This document shows, piece after piece, positions 16,914 to 26,826 of a stretch of DNA of 64,000 nt (position 1 is its first letter; every line of letters begins with the position of its first letter). The stretch covers positions 372,001-436,000 of the forward strand of contig NZ_BNGS01000004.1 in assembly GCF_014905555.1 (NCBI RefSeq), given 5' to 3'. Below the pieces are notes generated by a model. The model saw only the letters and a program-made list of their open reading frames with translations. It made no database searches and was not told the DNA's origin. This DNA comes from Streptomyces sp. Y2F8-2. GTDB lineage: Bacteria; Actinomycetota; Actinomycetes; Streptomycetales; Streptomycetaceae. The translations under genes were made by a program, and so were the position numbers.

Positions 16914-17759
16914 TCAGCGCGTCGAGCGGACCGCTCTCAGGATCAGCTCGGTGACGGGGCTCGGATCGCTCACGGCGACCGCGTGCGGCGCGCGGACCCT
17001 GATGGTGTGGGCGCCGGCGCGTTCGGCCATCCACTGCTCGGCCGCCGGCGGGATGTTGCGGTCCTCGCTGGCCACGAGGTACCAGCTGGGGATCTTCTTC
17101 CAGGCGGCGGCGGTGGCCTTCTCCTGGAGCGCGGCAAGGGCGATGGGACGCTGTCCCACGGCCATCACCTGAGCGGTCGTGATCGGCACACCGGCCGCGA
17201 ACTGCTCCCGGAAGAGCTTCTTCACGATGACCAGTTCCTCACCCTGCCCGCCTCCGGGCAGCGGGTAGTACTGGGCCGCGGTGGCCTGCGCCAGAGTGCT
17301 GCCGGGATACTTGTCGGTGAGCTCCAGCGCGCTCTCGCCGACCTCCGGCACGAAAGCGGCTATGTAGACGAGCGCTTTGACCCGGGGGCGGCCGGCCGCG
17401 GCGAGGCTGATGACCGATCCGCCATAGGAGTGGCCCACCAGCACGATCGGGCCCGGAACGCTGTCCAGCACACTGCCGATGTAGGCGGCGTCGCTCGTCA
17501 GCCCGCGCAGCGGCACTGCCGGTGCCAGGACGTGGTGGCCCCGCCGTTGCAGCCGTTCGACGACGGCGTTCCAGCTGGAGGCGTCGGCGAACGCGCCATG
17601 GATCAGGACGATGGTGGGTCTGCCCTCGTGCGGGTGCGGACGGGCCGGCCCGTCGGCCGCCGCCGACGAAGCCGAGAAGGCGGGCCCGGCGGTGCCCAGG
17701 GCGGCCGCGCCGGCCAGGAGGGAGACGGTGACGGTACGGCGGGAGATCGGTGCGTTCAT
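16914..17759 (-). CDS. Exported alpha/beta hydrolase
   Basis: 281 residues. The N-terminus (SRRTVTVSLLAGAAALGTAGPAFSA) is a signal peptide with a twin Arg, possibly Tat-dependent. The mature enzyme has IHGAFADAS (oxyanion loop), nucleophile elbow GHSYGGS, an acid in ASEDRNIP and the catalytic His in APHAVAVS. The cap region is short, as in the salicylate-binding/esterase-like branch of the superfamily. It is a clear paralogue of the next gene on the same strand (17939-18664), with which it shares the unusual IHGAFADASS opening and the GHSYGG context. The substrate is unknown. Confidence 0.9.
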   Translation of the reverse strand: MNAPISRRTVTVSLLAGAAALGTAGPAFSASSAAADGPARPHPHEGRPTIVLIHGAFADASSWNAVVERLQRRGHHVLAPAVPLRGLTSDAAYIGSVLDSVPGPIVLVGHSYGGSVISLAAAGRPRVKALVYIAAFVPEVGESALELTDKYPGSTLAQATAAQYYPLPGGGQGEELVIVKKLFREQFAAGVPITTAQVMAVGQRPIALAALQEKATAAAWKKIPSWYLVASEDRNIPPAAEQWMAERAGAHTIRVRAPHAVAVSDPSPVTELILRAVRSTR

Positions 17760-17938
17760 CCTTCACTTCCTCGTGTGGTGGCAGGGTTCCTCCCCCGGGC
17801 GGGTGGACGCGCGCGTGTGAGCGCTGCCGGCCAGGGGGAGTCGGCGTCGGCTTCAGTTCGGTTCCGGACGGCCGATGGCCGCCGGGCAGCCGACGGGTGT
17901 GGCCCGCGGCCGAAGGGCGGCCGGGACGCCGGTAAGCC

Positions 17939-18664
17939 CTACTGAGCGGTGGCCCGGACCGCCTCGACGATCAACTCGGTGACACGCCGGGGATGGGCGA
18001 GCATCACCAGGTGCGAGGAGTCGACCTCGATCGTGGTCATACCGGCCCGCCGGTAGCCGTAGCGCTCCACGTCGGGGTTGATGGTGTGGTCGGAGGAAGC
18101 GACCAGACCCCACGAGGGCTTGGTCTTCCAGGCCGCCACCGGCGCCTTCTCGCTGAACGCCTGTGCTGCCAGCGGGCGTTGGGAGACGGCGAGGACGGCG
18201 GCGAGGCGGGGGTCGACGTCCGCTGCGAAGATGGCCGGGAACCTGTCGATCTCGACCGACACGTCGGTGCCGGGCGTGGACGAGCCCTCGACCGGGAACG
18301 GGGTGCGGACGAGCGCCTTGGCCAGGTCGGAATCGGGGAACCGTCCCTGGAGTTCGCCCAGGCTCTCGCCCTCCTCCAGCGCGTAGCCGGCCAGGTACAC
18401 GAGCGCCCGGACGTTGTCCTCGGCGCCGGCGACGGTGATGACCGCACCGCCGTAGGAGTGTCCCACCAGGACGACCGGGCCCGGTATGTGGCGGACGAGC
18501 GTGGCGATGTACTCGGCGTCACCGAGCAGGCTGCGGTTGGGCACCGCCGGGGCCACCACGTCCAGGCCGTGGGCGATCAGTTCGGGGATGACACGGGCGT
18601 AGCTCGACGCGTCGGCGAAAGCACCGTGGACCAGGACGACGGTCGGGCTGCCGGAATCGGTCAT
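17939..18664 (-). CDS. Cytosolic alpha/beta hydrolase, paralogue of the preceding gene
   Basis: 241 residues without a signal peptide: the catalytic fold starts at residue 8 (VVLVHGAFADASS). Nucleophile Ser in GHSYGGA, acid in ASSDHTINP and His in DSSHLVMLAHP complete the triad. Similarity to the exported neighbour runs through the whole fold, so this is a tandem duplication with changed location: one copy outside, one inside the cell. The gene probably forms an operon with it (179-base gap, same strand), and is divergent from the NmrA-type gene. Confidence 0.9.
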   Translation of the reverse strand: MTDSGSPTVVLVHGAFADASSYARVIPELIAHGLDVVAPAVPNRSLLGDAEYIATLVRHIPGPVVLVGHSYGGAVITVAGAEDNVRALVYLAGYALEEGESLGELQGRFPDSDLAKALVRTPFPVEGSSTPGTDVSVEIDRFPAIFAADVDPRLAAVLAVSQRPLAAQAFSEKAPVAAWKTKPSWGLVASSDHTINPDVERYGYRRAGMTTIEVDSSHLVMLAHPRRVTELIVEAVRATAQ

Positions 18665-19048
18665 GGATGACTCCTTGTCGATGGTGGTGACCGGTCGATG
18701 TGCCCGATGCCGGGACGGGCGTGATGTCCGATGGGGCGGGCTAGCGGATCACCAGGGCATGAGAGGTCCGGGGAGACGGCGGCAAGAGAGGGGTCCGGGG
18801 ACGGCGGGTGCCCCGTGCCAGGAATGCCGCCGTGGGGACCCGTCGATGGTTCCGAGCCGGCGGAGAGCCGCCGGCGCCAACGCAAAGGTATGGAGGAGCG
18901 GCACATGCTTTTTGCCTGTCCGTGCACGAGGTCTGACCTGTCCGCGTCTGTCGGCCCGGGCTGAGCGCGTCGTGCGGGGCGGATGGATACCGTGGAGTTC
19001 CCGGCCAGTGATCAACTGCCGAGTGTGTCCCCGAGAAGGGAGTTCCCG
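18665..19048. other. 384-bp intergenic region, divergent promoters
   Basis: This gap lies between the leftward hydrolase and the rightward NmrA-type gene. Short frames cross it, but none has a good ribosome site or family resemblance. It should hold promoters for both sides. No operator-like palindrome was recognised. Confidence 0.4.
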
Positions 19049-19900
19049 ATGGTCGACGAGCCGATCCTGGTGCTTGCCGCGACCGGTGGCCAGGGCAGGG
19101 CGGTGACCGAGGCCCTGCTCGCCCGAGGGGCCGGGGTCCGGGCGCTGGTGCGGGATCCCGCGCGCGGCGCCGCGCGGGAACTGGCCGACCGGGGCGCCGA
19201 AGTCGTGGCGGGGTCCCTGAGCGACCGCGCGTCACTCGCCGCGGCCATGCGCGGGGTGGCCGCGGTGTTCGCGTTCACCACTCCCTTCGAGGCCGGTTTG
19301 GAGGCCGAGGTGGCCCAGGGGCTGGCGATCCTGGCCGCCGCGCACGAGCAGCGCGTGCCGCATCTCGTGTTCAGCTCGGTGGCCGGGGCGGACCAGGAGA
19401 GCGGGGTGCCGCACTTCGACAGCAAGGCGCGCATCGAGGCCGAGCTGGTTTCGGGCGATGTGCCGTACACGATCCTCGGGCCGACATACTTCTACGACAA
19501 CGCGCTGGGCGGAGCCGAGCGGATCCTCGGCGGGGCGCTCGACCTGCCGCTGCCGTCCGACCGGCCGTTGCAGCAGCTCGACCGCGCCGACCTCGGTGCC
19601 TTCGCGGCCGAAGTGCTGCTGAACGCCGGCCCGTACACAGGGCACCGCATCGAGCTGGCCAGTGACGCCCCGACGCCCGCCGACATGGCGGCCGCGCTCG
19701 GTACGGCCCTGGGACGCGAAGTCCGCCATGTGCCGGTCCCGCTGGCTGCGGTGGGCGATCCGGACATGCACGCGATGTGGACGTTCCTGAACGGGCCCGG
19801 CTACCAGGTCGACATCCCCGCCCTGCATGACGCCCATCCCGGCATCTCCTGGACCGGCTTCACCGACTGGGCGCGCCGCACGTTCGCGGGCGCCCGCTGA
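19049..19900 (+). CDS. NmrA/HSCARG-type NAD(P)-binding protein
   Basis: 283 residues from ATG 19049, behind GAGAAGGGAG. A Rossmann fold begins at once, with ILVLAATGGQGRAV as the dinucleotide loop and ALVRDP at the second strand, the place where NADP selectivity is set. FSSVAGADQ and the TILGPTYFYDN region are typical of NmrA-like atypical SDRs, which often lack the Tyr-Lys catalytic pair and act as redox sensors or quinone reductases. No YxxxK motif is seen where it would be needed. It is divergent from the alpha/beta hydrolase genes. Confidence 0.88.
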   Translation: MVDEPILVLAATGGQGRAVTEALLARGAGVRALVRDPARGAARELADRGAEVVAGSLSDRASLAAAMRGVAAVFAFTTPFEAGLEAEVAQGLAILAAAHEQRVPHLVFSSVAGADQESGVPHFDSKARIEAELVSGDVPYTILGPTYFYDNALGGAERILGGALDLPLPSDRPLQQLDRADLGAFAAEVLLNAGPYTGHRIELASDAPTPADMAAALGTALGREVRHVPVPLAAVGDPDMHAMWTFLNGPGYQVDIPALHDAHPGISWTGFTDWARRTFAGAR

Positions 19901-20073
19901 GGGGACCCCGCACGCTCACAGATCACGAAGTATGCCCTGATGTCTTTCATGGTTGAATGACCGTCCGATGCCCGGACCGGGACCTACGCGTCAGGTGCCG
20001 GAGCGGGTCCGGAGGCCGGGCGGTGGAGCGGCGCGGGCGTCGCGGTGGTGAAGAGGGCGGGGTAACCGAGGTC

Positions 20074-22962
20074 ATGAGCGGTGCGGGCATGCCCGGTGAC
20101 CGTGCGGCCGAACCGGTCCTGGCCGGACGGGACACCCATGTCGAGGCCATCCGCGCGGCCCTGGCGGACATCGCCTCCACCGGGACGTCGGTGCTCCTGC
20201 GCGGCGATCCCGGCATGGGAAAGACCGCACTGCTGAAGGTGGCCGAGGCCGAGGCCCGTCGCGCCGGTCTGCGCGTCCTGCGGATGACCGGCGCCGAAGC
20301 GGAGTCCGGCCTGCCGTTCGCCGCCCTGCACCAGGTGCTCTGGCCGCTGCTCGACGACGCGCAGACTCTCGCGGAGGAGCAACGCGACGCACTGGAACGG
20401 GCCTTGGGCGTACGCGAGGGCGCACCTCCCGAGGGCTTCACGGTGGCGGATGCCGCCCTTTCCCTGCTCGCCCACGCCGCCGCCCGCCGACCCGTCGTCG
20501 TACTCCTGGACGACCTGCAGTGGGCCGACCCGTCCAGCACCGCCGTGTTCGGGTACATCCAGCGGTATCTCGCTCCCCTGTCCGTCGTCGTCATCGGGGC
20601 GAGACGGCACCTGACGGTCGTGGCCCGGCGGGATCCGGTCCCGGCCCGGGAAGAAGGGAACGACACCGAGGGGCTGCCGGGCCGGGTGCTCGACCTGGAG
20701 CCACTGGACGAGCGGCAGGCCGAACTGCTGCTGAGCACCCTCCACCCGCACCTGCCCGACCAGGCGCGCCGCCGGGTGGTGCGCGCCGCCGGGGGCAACC
20801 CGCTCGCGCTGCACGAACTTCCGGTGCACATGCGGGCGGTGGCCGCGGCCGGCCCCGCCCATCTGGCAGACCCACGGGCAACCGGCGTCACCGAGCTGTT
20901 CGACGAGCTGCCCCTGGGCGAGCGCCTCGGGCGCCTGTACGAGGACAAAGTGCGCGCCCTGCCGGACGGCACCCGGCGTCTGCTGCTGGTGGTGGCACTG
21001 GGCGGCTCGTTCGCGCAGCACGTCCGCGTGCTGCGCGGCCTGGCGGACCGGGCGGCGGGAACGTCCTGGACACAGGTCCGGGACGAGATGCACGCCTCCG
21101 GCCTGGCCCACGCCGACCCGACGTCGGACCGCGTGGCCTTCCACCATCCGCTGGTGCGTGCCTGCCTGGTGCACCTCGCCTCGCCGGCCGACCGCCGGGC
21201 GGCCCACCGGCTGCTCGCGGACGCCCTCCCCGTGCGGAGCCCGCGGCGGATCATGCACCTGGCGGCCGCCGCCATCGGCACCGACGGCGAGCTGGCCGCG
21301 CTGGTGCACGCGGAAGCCGACGCCATGGCCGCCCAGGGCGGACCCGCCGAGGCGGCGGGAATGATGGCGCGCGCCGCGGGTCTCAGCCCGGACGCGGTGA
21401 GCCGGACGGCGCGCCTCGTCGCCGCCGCGGCGATGGCGGCACGGGGCGGACGGCTGCGCCTGGCGGCCGAACTCGTCGCCGAGGCCGAGACCGAGGCCCG
21501 CCCGGGAAGGCCCGAACCCGCCGACCTGTACGCCTTCGCCGTCGCCTGCACCAGGCTCCAGCTGGACGCCGACCCGGCACCGGCGATCGAATTGCTGCCC
21601 GAGGTCCTGGACCGGCCGGCCGCGCTTGTTGCCGGGCAGCAGGGCGCGGCCCTGCTCGAACCGCTGCTCTTCCTGCTCCTGGTCGTCGCCGTGCACACCG
21701 GGGACGAGCGGGCGTGGGCCGCCTGTGAACTCCGGGTGGCGGACGCCTGCGAGCCGGTGGTGCTGTGCCGGCAGGCATGGTCCGGCCCCTCCCGCGCCGT
21801 CCACGACGTGCCGCGCCGGCTGCGCGCCGCGGTCGCGGCTCTGCCCGAGCACCGGGAGACCCCCGCTGCCCGGCTCCTGCTGTGGACGGCCGCCGCCGTC
21901 GACGCCGTCGGCGACCACGACGAGTTGTGGAGCCGCTTCGGGGGCCGGCACGCGTACGCCTCCCAGGCCTTCGTCGACATCGTCCGCGCCCACGACGACT
22001 TCCTGCACGGCCGCTGGGACGCGTCCCTCGAGATCTCCCGCCGGGGCGCCGAGACCTCCGGTGCCTGCGGGTACGCGTTCAACGAGACGCTGTTCCGACT
22101 GAACTCGGCGCAGGTTCTGGCCGCCCGTGGGGACCGCGCCGGCCTCGCCGCGCTGGAGACCGCCATCGAGCCCTCGGCCCGCGAGCGGCGCCTGCGCCTC
22201 GTCACCGAGCGCCTGCAGGCGCTCGAGGTGGTGTGTGCGCTCGGCCACGGCCGGACCGACGAGGCATGGCAGCATGCGCAGACCCTCACCCCGCCCGGGA
22301 CCGTCCCGTCCCGCGCTCCCTGGTTCCATCTGTCGCTCGTCGACTGGGTGCAGGCCGCGGTCGACAGCGGACGGAGGGCGGAGGCCCGGCGCCACCTGCG
22401 GGCGGTGGATGCGGCCGGAATCGCCCGCACGTCCCCCCACCACAGCTTCCTGGTCGCGGTCGCCGAGGCCCTCGCCGCCGACGACGAGGAGGCGGAGCAG
22501 CGGTTCGAGACCGTGTACGCCCTCCCGGGCGCCGACACGTGGCCCTTTCCGCTCGCCCGGGCCCGTCTGGCGCACGGCGCGTGGCTCCGGCGACAGGGCC
22601 GACCCGGGCCCGCCGCCGCTCACTGCGAGGCCGCGCTCGGCGCCTTCACCCGCCTCGGTGCCACACCCTGGGCCGCACAGGCGTCCCGGGAACTCGACGC
22701 GGTGAACGGGAGCAGCCGAACGCCCGACGACGGAACCGGACACCACCCCCTGCTGTCCGCGCGGGAGCTGAGGATCGCCGAACTGGCCGCCGAGGGCCTG
22801 ACCAACCGTCAGATCGCCGAGCGGCTCGGTCTGTCACCGCGTACGGTCGGCGCCCATCTGTACAAGATCTTCCCCAAGCTGGGCGTCACGACTCGCGCAG
22901 GAGTGGCCCGTGCGCTGGAGGAGACCCGGGAAGCGCCCTGGCCAGGGCAGCGCGCGAAGTGA
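20074..22962 (+). CDS. LuxR-family regulator with AAA ATPase (LAL type)
   Basis: 962 residues from ATG 20074; earlier in-frame starts exist but precede poorly conserved sequence. The N-terminal AAA domain has Walker A GDPGMGKTALL (about residue 44) and Walker B VVVLLDDLQWAD (about 145). A long helical middle (about 350-880) fits the ligand-binding/TPR part of LAL regulators. The last 65 residues are a LuxR helix-turn-helix (LSARELRIAELAAEGLTNRQIAERLGLSPRTVGAHLYKIF). LAL proteins usually activate pathway-specific genes in Streptomyces. Its 3' end overlaps that of the opposite, paralogous gene by 77 bases. Confidence 0.92.
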   Translation: MSGAGMPGDRAAEPVLAGRDTHVEAIRAALADIASTGTSVLLRGDPGMGKTALLKVAEAEARRAGLRVLRMTGAEAESGLPFAALHQVLWPLLDDAQTLAEEQRDALERALGVREGAPPEGFTVADAALSLLAHAAARRPVVVLLDDLQWADPSSTAVFGYIQRYLAPLSVVVIGARRHLTVVARRDPVPAREEGNDTEGLPGRVLDLEPLDERQAELLLSTLHPHLPDQARRRVVRAAGGNPLALHELPVHMRAVAAAGPAHLADPRATGVTELFDELPLGERLGRLYEDKVRALPDGTRRLLLVVALGGSFAQHVRVLRGLADRAAGTSWTQVRDEMHASGLAHADPTSDRVAFHHPLVRACLVHLASPADRRAAHRLLADALPVRSPRRIMHLAAAAIGTDGELAALVHAEADAMAAQGGPAEAAGMMARAAGLSPDAVSRTARLVAAAAMAARGGRLRLAAELVAEAETEARPGRPEPADLYAFAVACTRLQLDADPAPAIELLPEVLDRPAALVAGQQGAALLEPLLFLLLVVAVHTGDERAWAACELRVADACEPVVLCRQAWSGPSRAVHDVPRRLRAAVAALPEHRETPAARLLLWTAAAVDAVGDHDELWSRFGGRHAYASQAFVDIVRAHDDFLHGRWDASLEISRRGAETSGACGYAFNETLFRLNSAQVLAARGDRAGLAALETAIEPSARERRLRLVTERLQALEVVCALGHGRTDEAWQHAQTLTPPGTVPSRAPWFHLSLVDWVQAAVDSGRRAEARRHLRAVDAAGIARTSPHHSFLVAVAEALAADDEEAEQRFETVYALPGADTWPFPLARARLAHGAWLRRQGRPGPAAAHCEAALGAFTRLGATPWAAQASRELDAVNGSSRTPDDGTGHHPLLSARELRIAELAAEGLTNRQIAERLGLSPRTVGAHLYKIFPKLGVTTRAGVARALEETREAPWPGQRAK

Positions 22963-25648
22963 TGCCGAGTTTGGGGAAGATCCGGTAGAGGTGCGCCCCG
23001 ATCGTCCGGGGCGACAGGTGCAGGGCGGCGCCGACCTCCTTGTTCGTCAGGCCGGTGGCGACCAGCCGGGCGATGCGCAGCTCCTGGGGCGTGAGCGCGT
23101 CGGCGTCGTTCTCCGCGGTCCCGGTGGAGCGGCGGACGGCACGCAGCTCGGCCCGGCACTGCTCCACCCAGGGGGCGGCCCGCAGCTCGCGGAAGGTGCG
23201 GAAGGCGCTGCGCAGCAGCTCCTCCGCCTCCGCCCCGCGCCCCCGCCGCCCCAGCCAGGAACCGTGCGCCAGCCGCAGCCGAGCCAGCTCGAAGACCCAT
23301 CGACCGGCGCCCGGCACGGCGTAGGCCGCCGCGTAGGCCGCGTCCGCCGCGTCGTCGTCGGCCGTCAGCGCGCTCGCCGCGGCCAGCAGGAAGGCGTGGT
23401 GGGCGGAGACGCCGTCCATCCGTGCCGCTCGCCCGGCCGCCACCCGGGCGAGCGCCTCCTCCCGCCGGCCGCAGCGCAGGCTCGCGACCACGAAGTCGAA
23501 GAAGGGCAGGTGGAACCGGCCCGGTCCGCGCGGCAGGGAGCCGGGCGGCATCATGCGCCGCAGTCGGTCGTACGCATCCTCGTGCCGGCCGTGCGCCAGG
23601 GCGACGAGGGCCTCCAGGTGGTCCAGACGGTCCGTGACGAAGTGCATCCGGGCCCGGGACGCGGCCGGCTCGATGCGCTCCCGCACCGCGCTCAGCCCCT
23701 GCTCGTCACCGCGGCCCGCAAGGAAGTGCGCGTGATAGAGCCTGAAGAGCAGGGCGTTGCAGTGGTAGCCGAGCTCCTCCGCGGTGTCGGCCTCGCGCGC
23801 ACAGTCCTCGGCGGCATCCCAACGACCCCGCAGGAACGCCTGATGGCACCGCGCCTTCGCGACGGACCCCGAAGTGGCGTAGGCGTGTTCCCCGCCGAAG
23901 AGCCGCAACAGGTTCGCGTCGGCACCGTCCACCGCCGACGCCGCCCACAGCAGCAGCCAGGCGTTGCCCGTGTCGCGCCCGGCCGCCCGGCGCGTCACCA
24001 TGGCCCGCAGCTCCGCCTCCGCACCCTGCGCCGTGCGCGGCGGGTCCGCCCAGGCGCGGTGGCACAGGCGGGCGGCGGGGGAGACGTGCTCCCGGTACCG
24101 CTCCAGCGTCTCCCACCCCCGGGGGTCGCTCGTGTACGCGGAGGCCAGCAGCAGTTTGAAGAACATCTGTTCCACGAGGTCGTCCCGGGCCGACGCGCCG
24201 GGGGCGGTCAGCGCGGCCAGAGCCCCCGGCAGCAGTGAGAACGACGACGCGAAGTCGACGTGGTGGCTCTGGTCGACGTACACGACCGCATAGGCGAACA
24301 GCGGTGCGACGTCCCCCGGCACCGGTCCCCGCTCGATCTCCTTCACCAGCCGCGCCGCGTACGCCAGGCGCCCGCCCCGGGCCGACATCACGGCCGCCCA
24401 GGTCAGCCGTCTCACCCGGTTCTCGGGGTCCACGCTGAGAGCCGCCGCGCGGTCGAGGAGCAGCGCCCCTTCCGCGTCGCCACCGCGCAGCGCGATGCGC
24501 GTGCCGGCATCCTGGAGCCGCGCGGCGAGGCGTTCCGCCGGTCCCTCGGCGGCGGAAGCCTCGTGCAGCAGCCGGCGCGGGTCTTCCTCGGGCAGCCGCT
24601 CCGCCAGCGACCGATGGGCGGCCCGCAGCTGCGACCGGGAGGCGGAGGCGATCACGGCGCTGCGCACCAGCGGATGCCGGAACACCAGCCGCCCGGTGTG
24701 GTCAAGACGCGCCAGCCCGCCTGCCTCGATCGGTTCGAGGACCCCGTCCGTGCCGTCCTGACCCGGCGCCGGCTCCCGGATCACACCGCTCCCGCCCGCG
24801 GGGCCGTCCAGCGCGGCGACCAGCAACGCCCTCGCCGCCTCCGCGGGGAGCGAGCGCAGCCGTCGTACGAAGAGCGCTTCCAGCCGTTGTCCGAGGGGCA
24901 GCCGCTCCGGCAGCGGCACGATGCCCTCGCGGTGCTCCCGCGCCAGCTGGCCGGGCAACTCGGCCAGTGCCAGAGGGTTGCCCGCAGCCTCCTCCATCAC
25001 CCGCTCGGCGGTGGCGGTTGCCAGCCCCGGATGCCAGCGCCGCAGCAGCGCACGGCAGTCGTCACCCGACAGCGCCCCGAGGTCCACCGGGTGCGCGGGC
25101 CATCCGTCCAGCGCCGAGCCGTCGGGGCGGCCGGCGCACACCATGACGGTCCGCAGGCCGGTGATCCGCTGGTGCAGGAACAGGAACACCGCGGCACTGG
25201 AGGAGTCCACCCAGTGCAGGTCGTCCACCAGGATCAGCAGCGGACGGCGGCGCGCCTCCTCCGCGAGCAGAGCGAGCGCGGACGCTCCGACCATGAACCC
25301 GCCGGGGGGAAGTCCCTCCCGCAGTCCCAACGCCCCTTCCAGCGCGGCCCGTTGCGGCCGGGGCAGCGCCCGGGAGTTCTCCAGCAACGGCCGGAGCACC
25401 TGGTGCAGTGCGCCGAAGGCGATGCCGACCTCCGCCTCGCTCCCCGCTGCCCGCAGGATCGTGAAGCCACTGCGCTCGGCGCGTGCGGCCGTCCAGTCCA
25501 GCAACGCCGTCTTCCCGATGCCGGCGTCGCCCCGCAGCACCGTCGCCGAGCCGCCCGCCGAGGACCGGGCCCGCTCCAGGGACCGCTCCAGCAGCGCGCG
25601 CTCGCGCCGCCTGCCGACCAGCGCCGTGTCGCCGGGACCCCTCTCCAC
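22886..25648 (-). CDS. LuxR-family regulator with AAA ATPase (LAL type), paralogue
   Basis: 920 residues in the same order as its neighbour: Walker A GDAGIGKTALLDW near residue 40, Walker B LLILVDDLHWVDSSS near 125, helical middle, and C-terminal HTH (LTPQELRIARLVATGLTNKEVGAALHLSPRTIGAHLYRIF). The two genes are tail to tail, and the final 25 codons of each are encoded on opposite strands of the same DNA. Because the HTH parts are alike, the DNA there forms an imperfect inverted repeat. It is read away from the AraC gene at 25861. Target genes unknown. Confidence 0.92.
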   Translation of the reverse strand: MERGPGDTALVGRRRERALLERSLERARSSAGGSATVLRGDAGIGKTALLDWTAARAERSGFTILRAAGSEAEVGIAFGALHQVLRPLLENSRALPRPQRAALEGALGLREGLPPGGFMVGASALALLAEEARRRPLLILVDDLHWVDSSSAAVFLFLHQRITGLRTVMVCAGRPDGSALDGWPAHPVDLGALSGDDCRALLRRWHPGLATATAERVMEEAAGNPLALAELPGQLAREHREGIVPLPERLPLGQRLEALFVRRLRSLPAEAARALLVAALDGPAGGSGVIREPAPGQDGTDGVLEPIEAGGLARLDHTGRLVFRHPLVRSAVIASASRSQLRAAHRSLAERLPEEDPRRLLHEASAAEGPAERLAARLQDAGTRIALRGGDAEGALLLDRAAALSVDPENRVRRLTWAAVMSARGGRLAYAARLVKEIERGPVPGDVAPLFAYAVVYVDQSHHVDFASSFSLLPGALAALTAPGASARDDLVEQMFFKLLLASAYTSDPRGWETLERYREHVSPAARLCHRAWADPPRTAQGAEAELRAMVTRRAAGRDTGNAWLLLWAASAVDGADANLLRLFGGEHAYATSGSVAKARCHQAFLRGRWDAAEDCAREADTAEELGYHCNALLFRLYHAHFLAGRGDEQGLSAVRERIEPAASRARMHFVTDRLDHLEALVALAHGRHEDAYDRLRRMMPPGSLPRGPGRFHLPFFDFVVASLRCGRREEALARVAAGRAARMDGVSAHHAFLLAAASALTADDDAADAAYAAAYAVPGAGRWVFELARLRLAHGSWLGRRGRGAEAEELLRSAFRTFRELRAAPWVEQCRAELRAVRRSTGTAENDADALTPQELRIARLVATGLTNKEVGAALHLSPRTIGAHLYRIFPKLGITSRAALARALPGSPPAHGPLLRES

Positions 25649-25860
25649 GACTGCCCCTCCTCACCCTCGGACAGCATGGCACGCCGGTGTTGCCTCACAG
25701 CGCACGGTTGTTGTCCCGGTGGGAAGAGACGGCCCGCTCCACCGGCTTTTTGCACCGGACACCCGGAGGCTGAAGTCCGTGGACTCGCTCCGGTGCGAGG
25801 CCCCGACGCCGGAACCGACCCGGCACCCGTGGGAACGGAACGCTCGGACGAAGGGGCCCC

Positions 25861-26772
25861 ATGAGCCTGACACCCGTATCCGCCGGCACCGGCGGCACCC
25901 GCAGCACCCGCCGCGCCGACGGGCGTACAGTGCGCGCCCTCGGCTTTCTTCAGGTGCGCACCGTCCGGGGAGCGGCACAGAGCTACGTCCACCGCCCCGA
26001 CGACGGAGCTCCCGAATCCTGTCTGCTGCTGGGCCTCCACGCCTCCGGCCGGGCGAGCCTCGTCCGTCGGGGAGCCGCGGAGGCGTGTGGGCCCGACGAC
26101 CTCTTCGTCTGCGACGGAACCGAGCCGTTCACCCTCCACGAGGCGGAGGACTTCACACTGCACCTGGTGCGAATCCCTCGTCGCGCCCTCGCGCTCACCG
26201 ACCACCAGGCACGGGTGCTGAGCGATCGGGCGCCCTTCACGGACGGCGCGGTGGCGCCCCTGCTCGGGCCTCTTCTGCGGGAGCTCGTCGGCGCGCTGCC
26301 GGAGTACTCGTCCCGCACGGCGCACCATCTGGCGGGCACCGTCGCGGAGTTGGTCACCCTGCTGGCCGTCGAGAACGCCGATCCCGGACCACACGATGAG
26401 CGGGAGGGCCGCCAGTCCCTGATCCGGCAGGTGCGCGCCCACGTCGACTCGAACCTGTGGGACCGGGAGCTGACCCCCGCCGGCGTCGCCGCGGCCCAGC
26501 ACGTCTCGATCCGCTATCTCCACAAGCTCTTCGAAGGCCATGACTGCACGGTCGGCCGGTGGATCCAGCACCGCCGTCTGACGGAGGCACGGCGGGAACT
26601 GGCCCGGCCGGGACGGAACGACACCACGGTGTCGGCGGTCGCGAGGCGCTGGGGGTTCGCGAGCGCCACGCACTTCAGCCGCAGCTTCCGCGCGGCGTAC
26701 GGGGTGTCGCCCAGCGACTGGCGGGACGAGAGGACCCGGGCGTCCCGAGGGCCCGGGAACGCCGACGGTTGA
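25861..26772 (+). CDS. AraC-family transcriptional regulator
   Basis: 303 residues. An N-terminal ligand-sensing part (about 20-180, the AraC_binding_2 type with LHASGRASLVRRGAAEACGPDDLFVCDG) is followed by a C-terminal AraC DNA-binding domain (about 195-290): VSIRYLHKLFEGHDCTVGRWI for the first helix-turn-helix, and VARRWGFASATHFSRSFRAAYGVSP for the second. It is divergent from the LuxR gene (212-base gap) and convergent with a second AraC regulator, with a hairpin between the stops. Targets unknown; the neighbouring regulators are candidates. Confidence 0.9.
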   Translation: MSLTPVSAGTGGTRSTRRADGRTVRALGFLQVRTVRGAAQSYVHRPDDGAPESCLLLGLHASGRASLVRRGAAEACGPDDLFVCDGTEPFTLHEAEDFTLHLVRIPRRALALTDHQARVLSDRAPFTDGAVAPLLGPLLRELVGALPEYSSRTAHHLAGTVAELVTLLAVENADPGPHDEREGRQSLIRQVRAHVDSNLWDRELTPAGVAAAQHVSIRYLHKLFEGHDCTVGRWIQHRRLTEARRELARPGRNDTTVSAVARRWGFASATHFSRSFRAAYGVSPSDWRDERTRASRGPGNADG

Positions 26773-26798
26773 CCGGAGCCGGGGCGGACGGTCGTGGG

Positions 26799-26826
26799 CG
26801 GGCCGTCCCCGGTCTGGGACGGCCCG
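26799..26826. terminator. Bidirectional terminator hairpin between the two AraC genes
   Basis: An 11-bp perfect stem (26799-26809 with 26816-26826, arm cgggccgtccc) closes a 6-base loop. It lies in the 54-base gap between the convergent stops, so it can serve both genes. No T tract, as is usual in Streptomyces. Confidence 0.8.

Noticed and set aside
19947..22746. Very long antisense frames (over 850 codons) opposite the first LuxR gene
   Set aside because: High-GC shadow frames: Ser/Arg/Gly-rich, no domains, no ribosome site. The plus-strand frame has Walker and HTH motifs.
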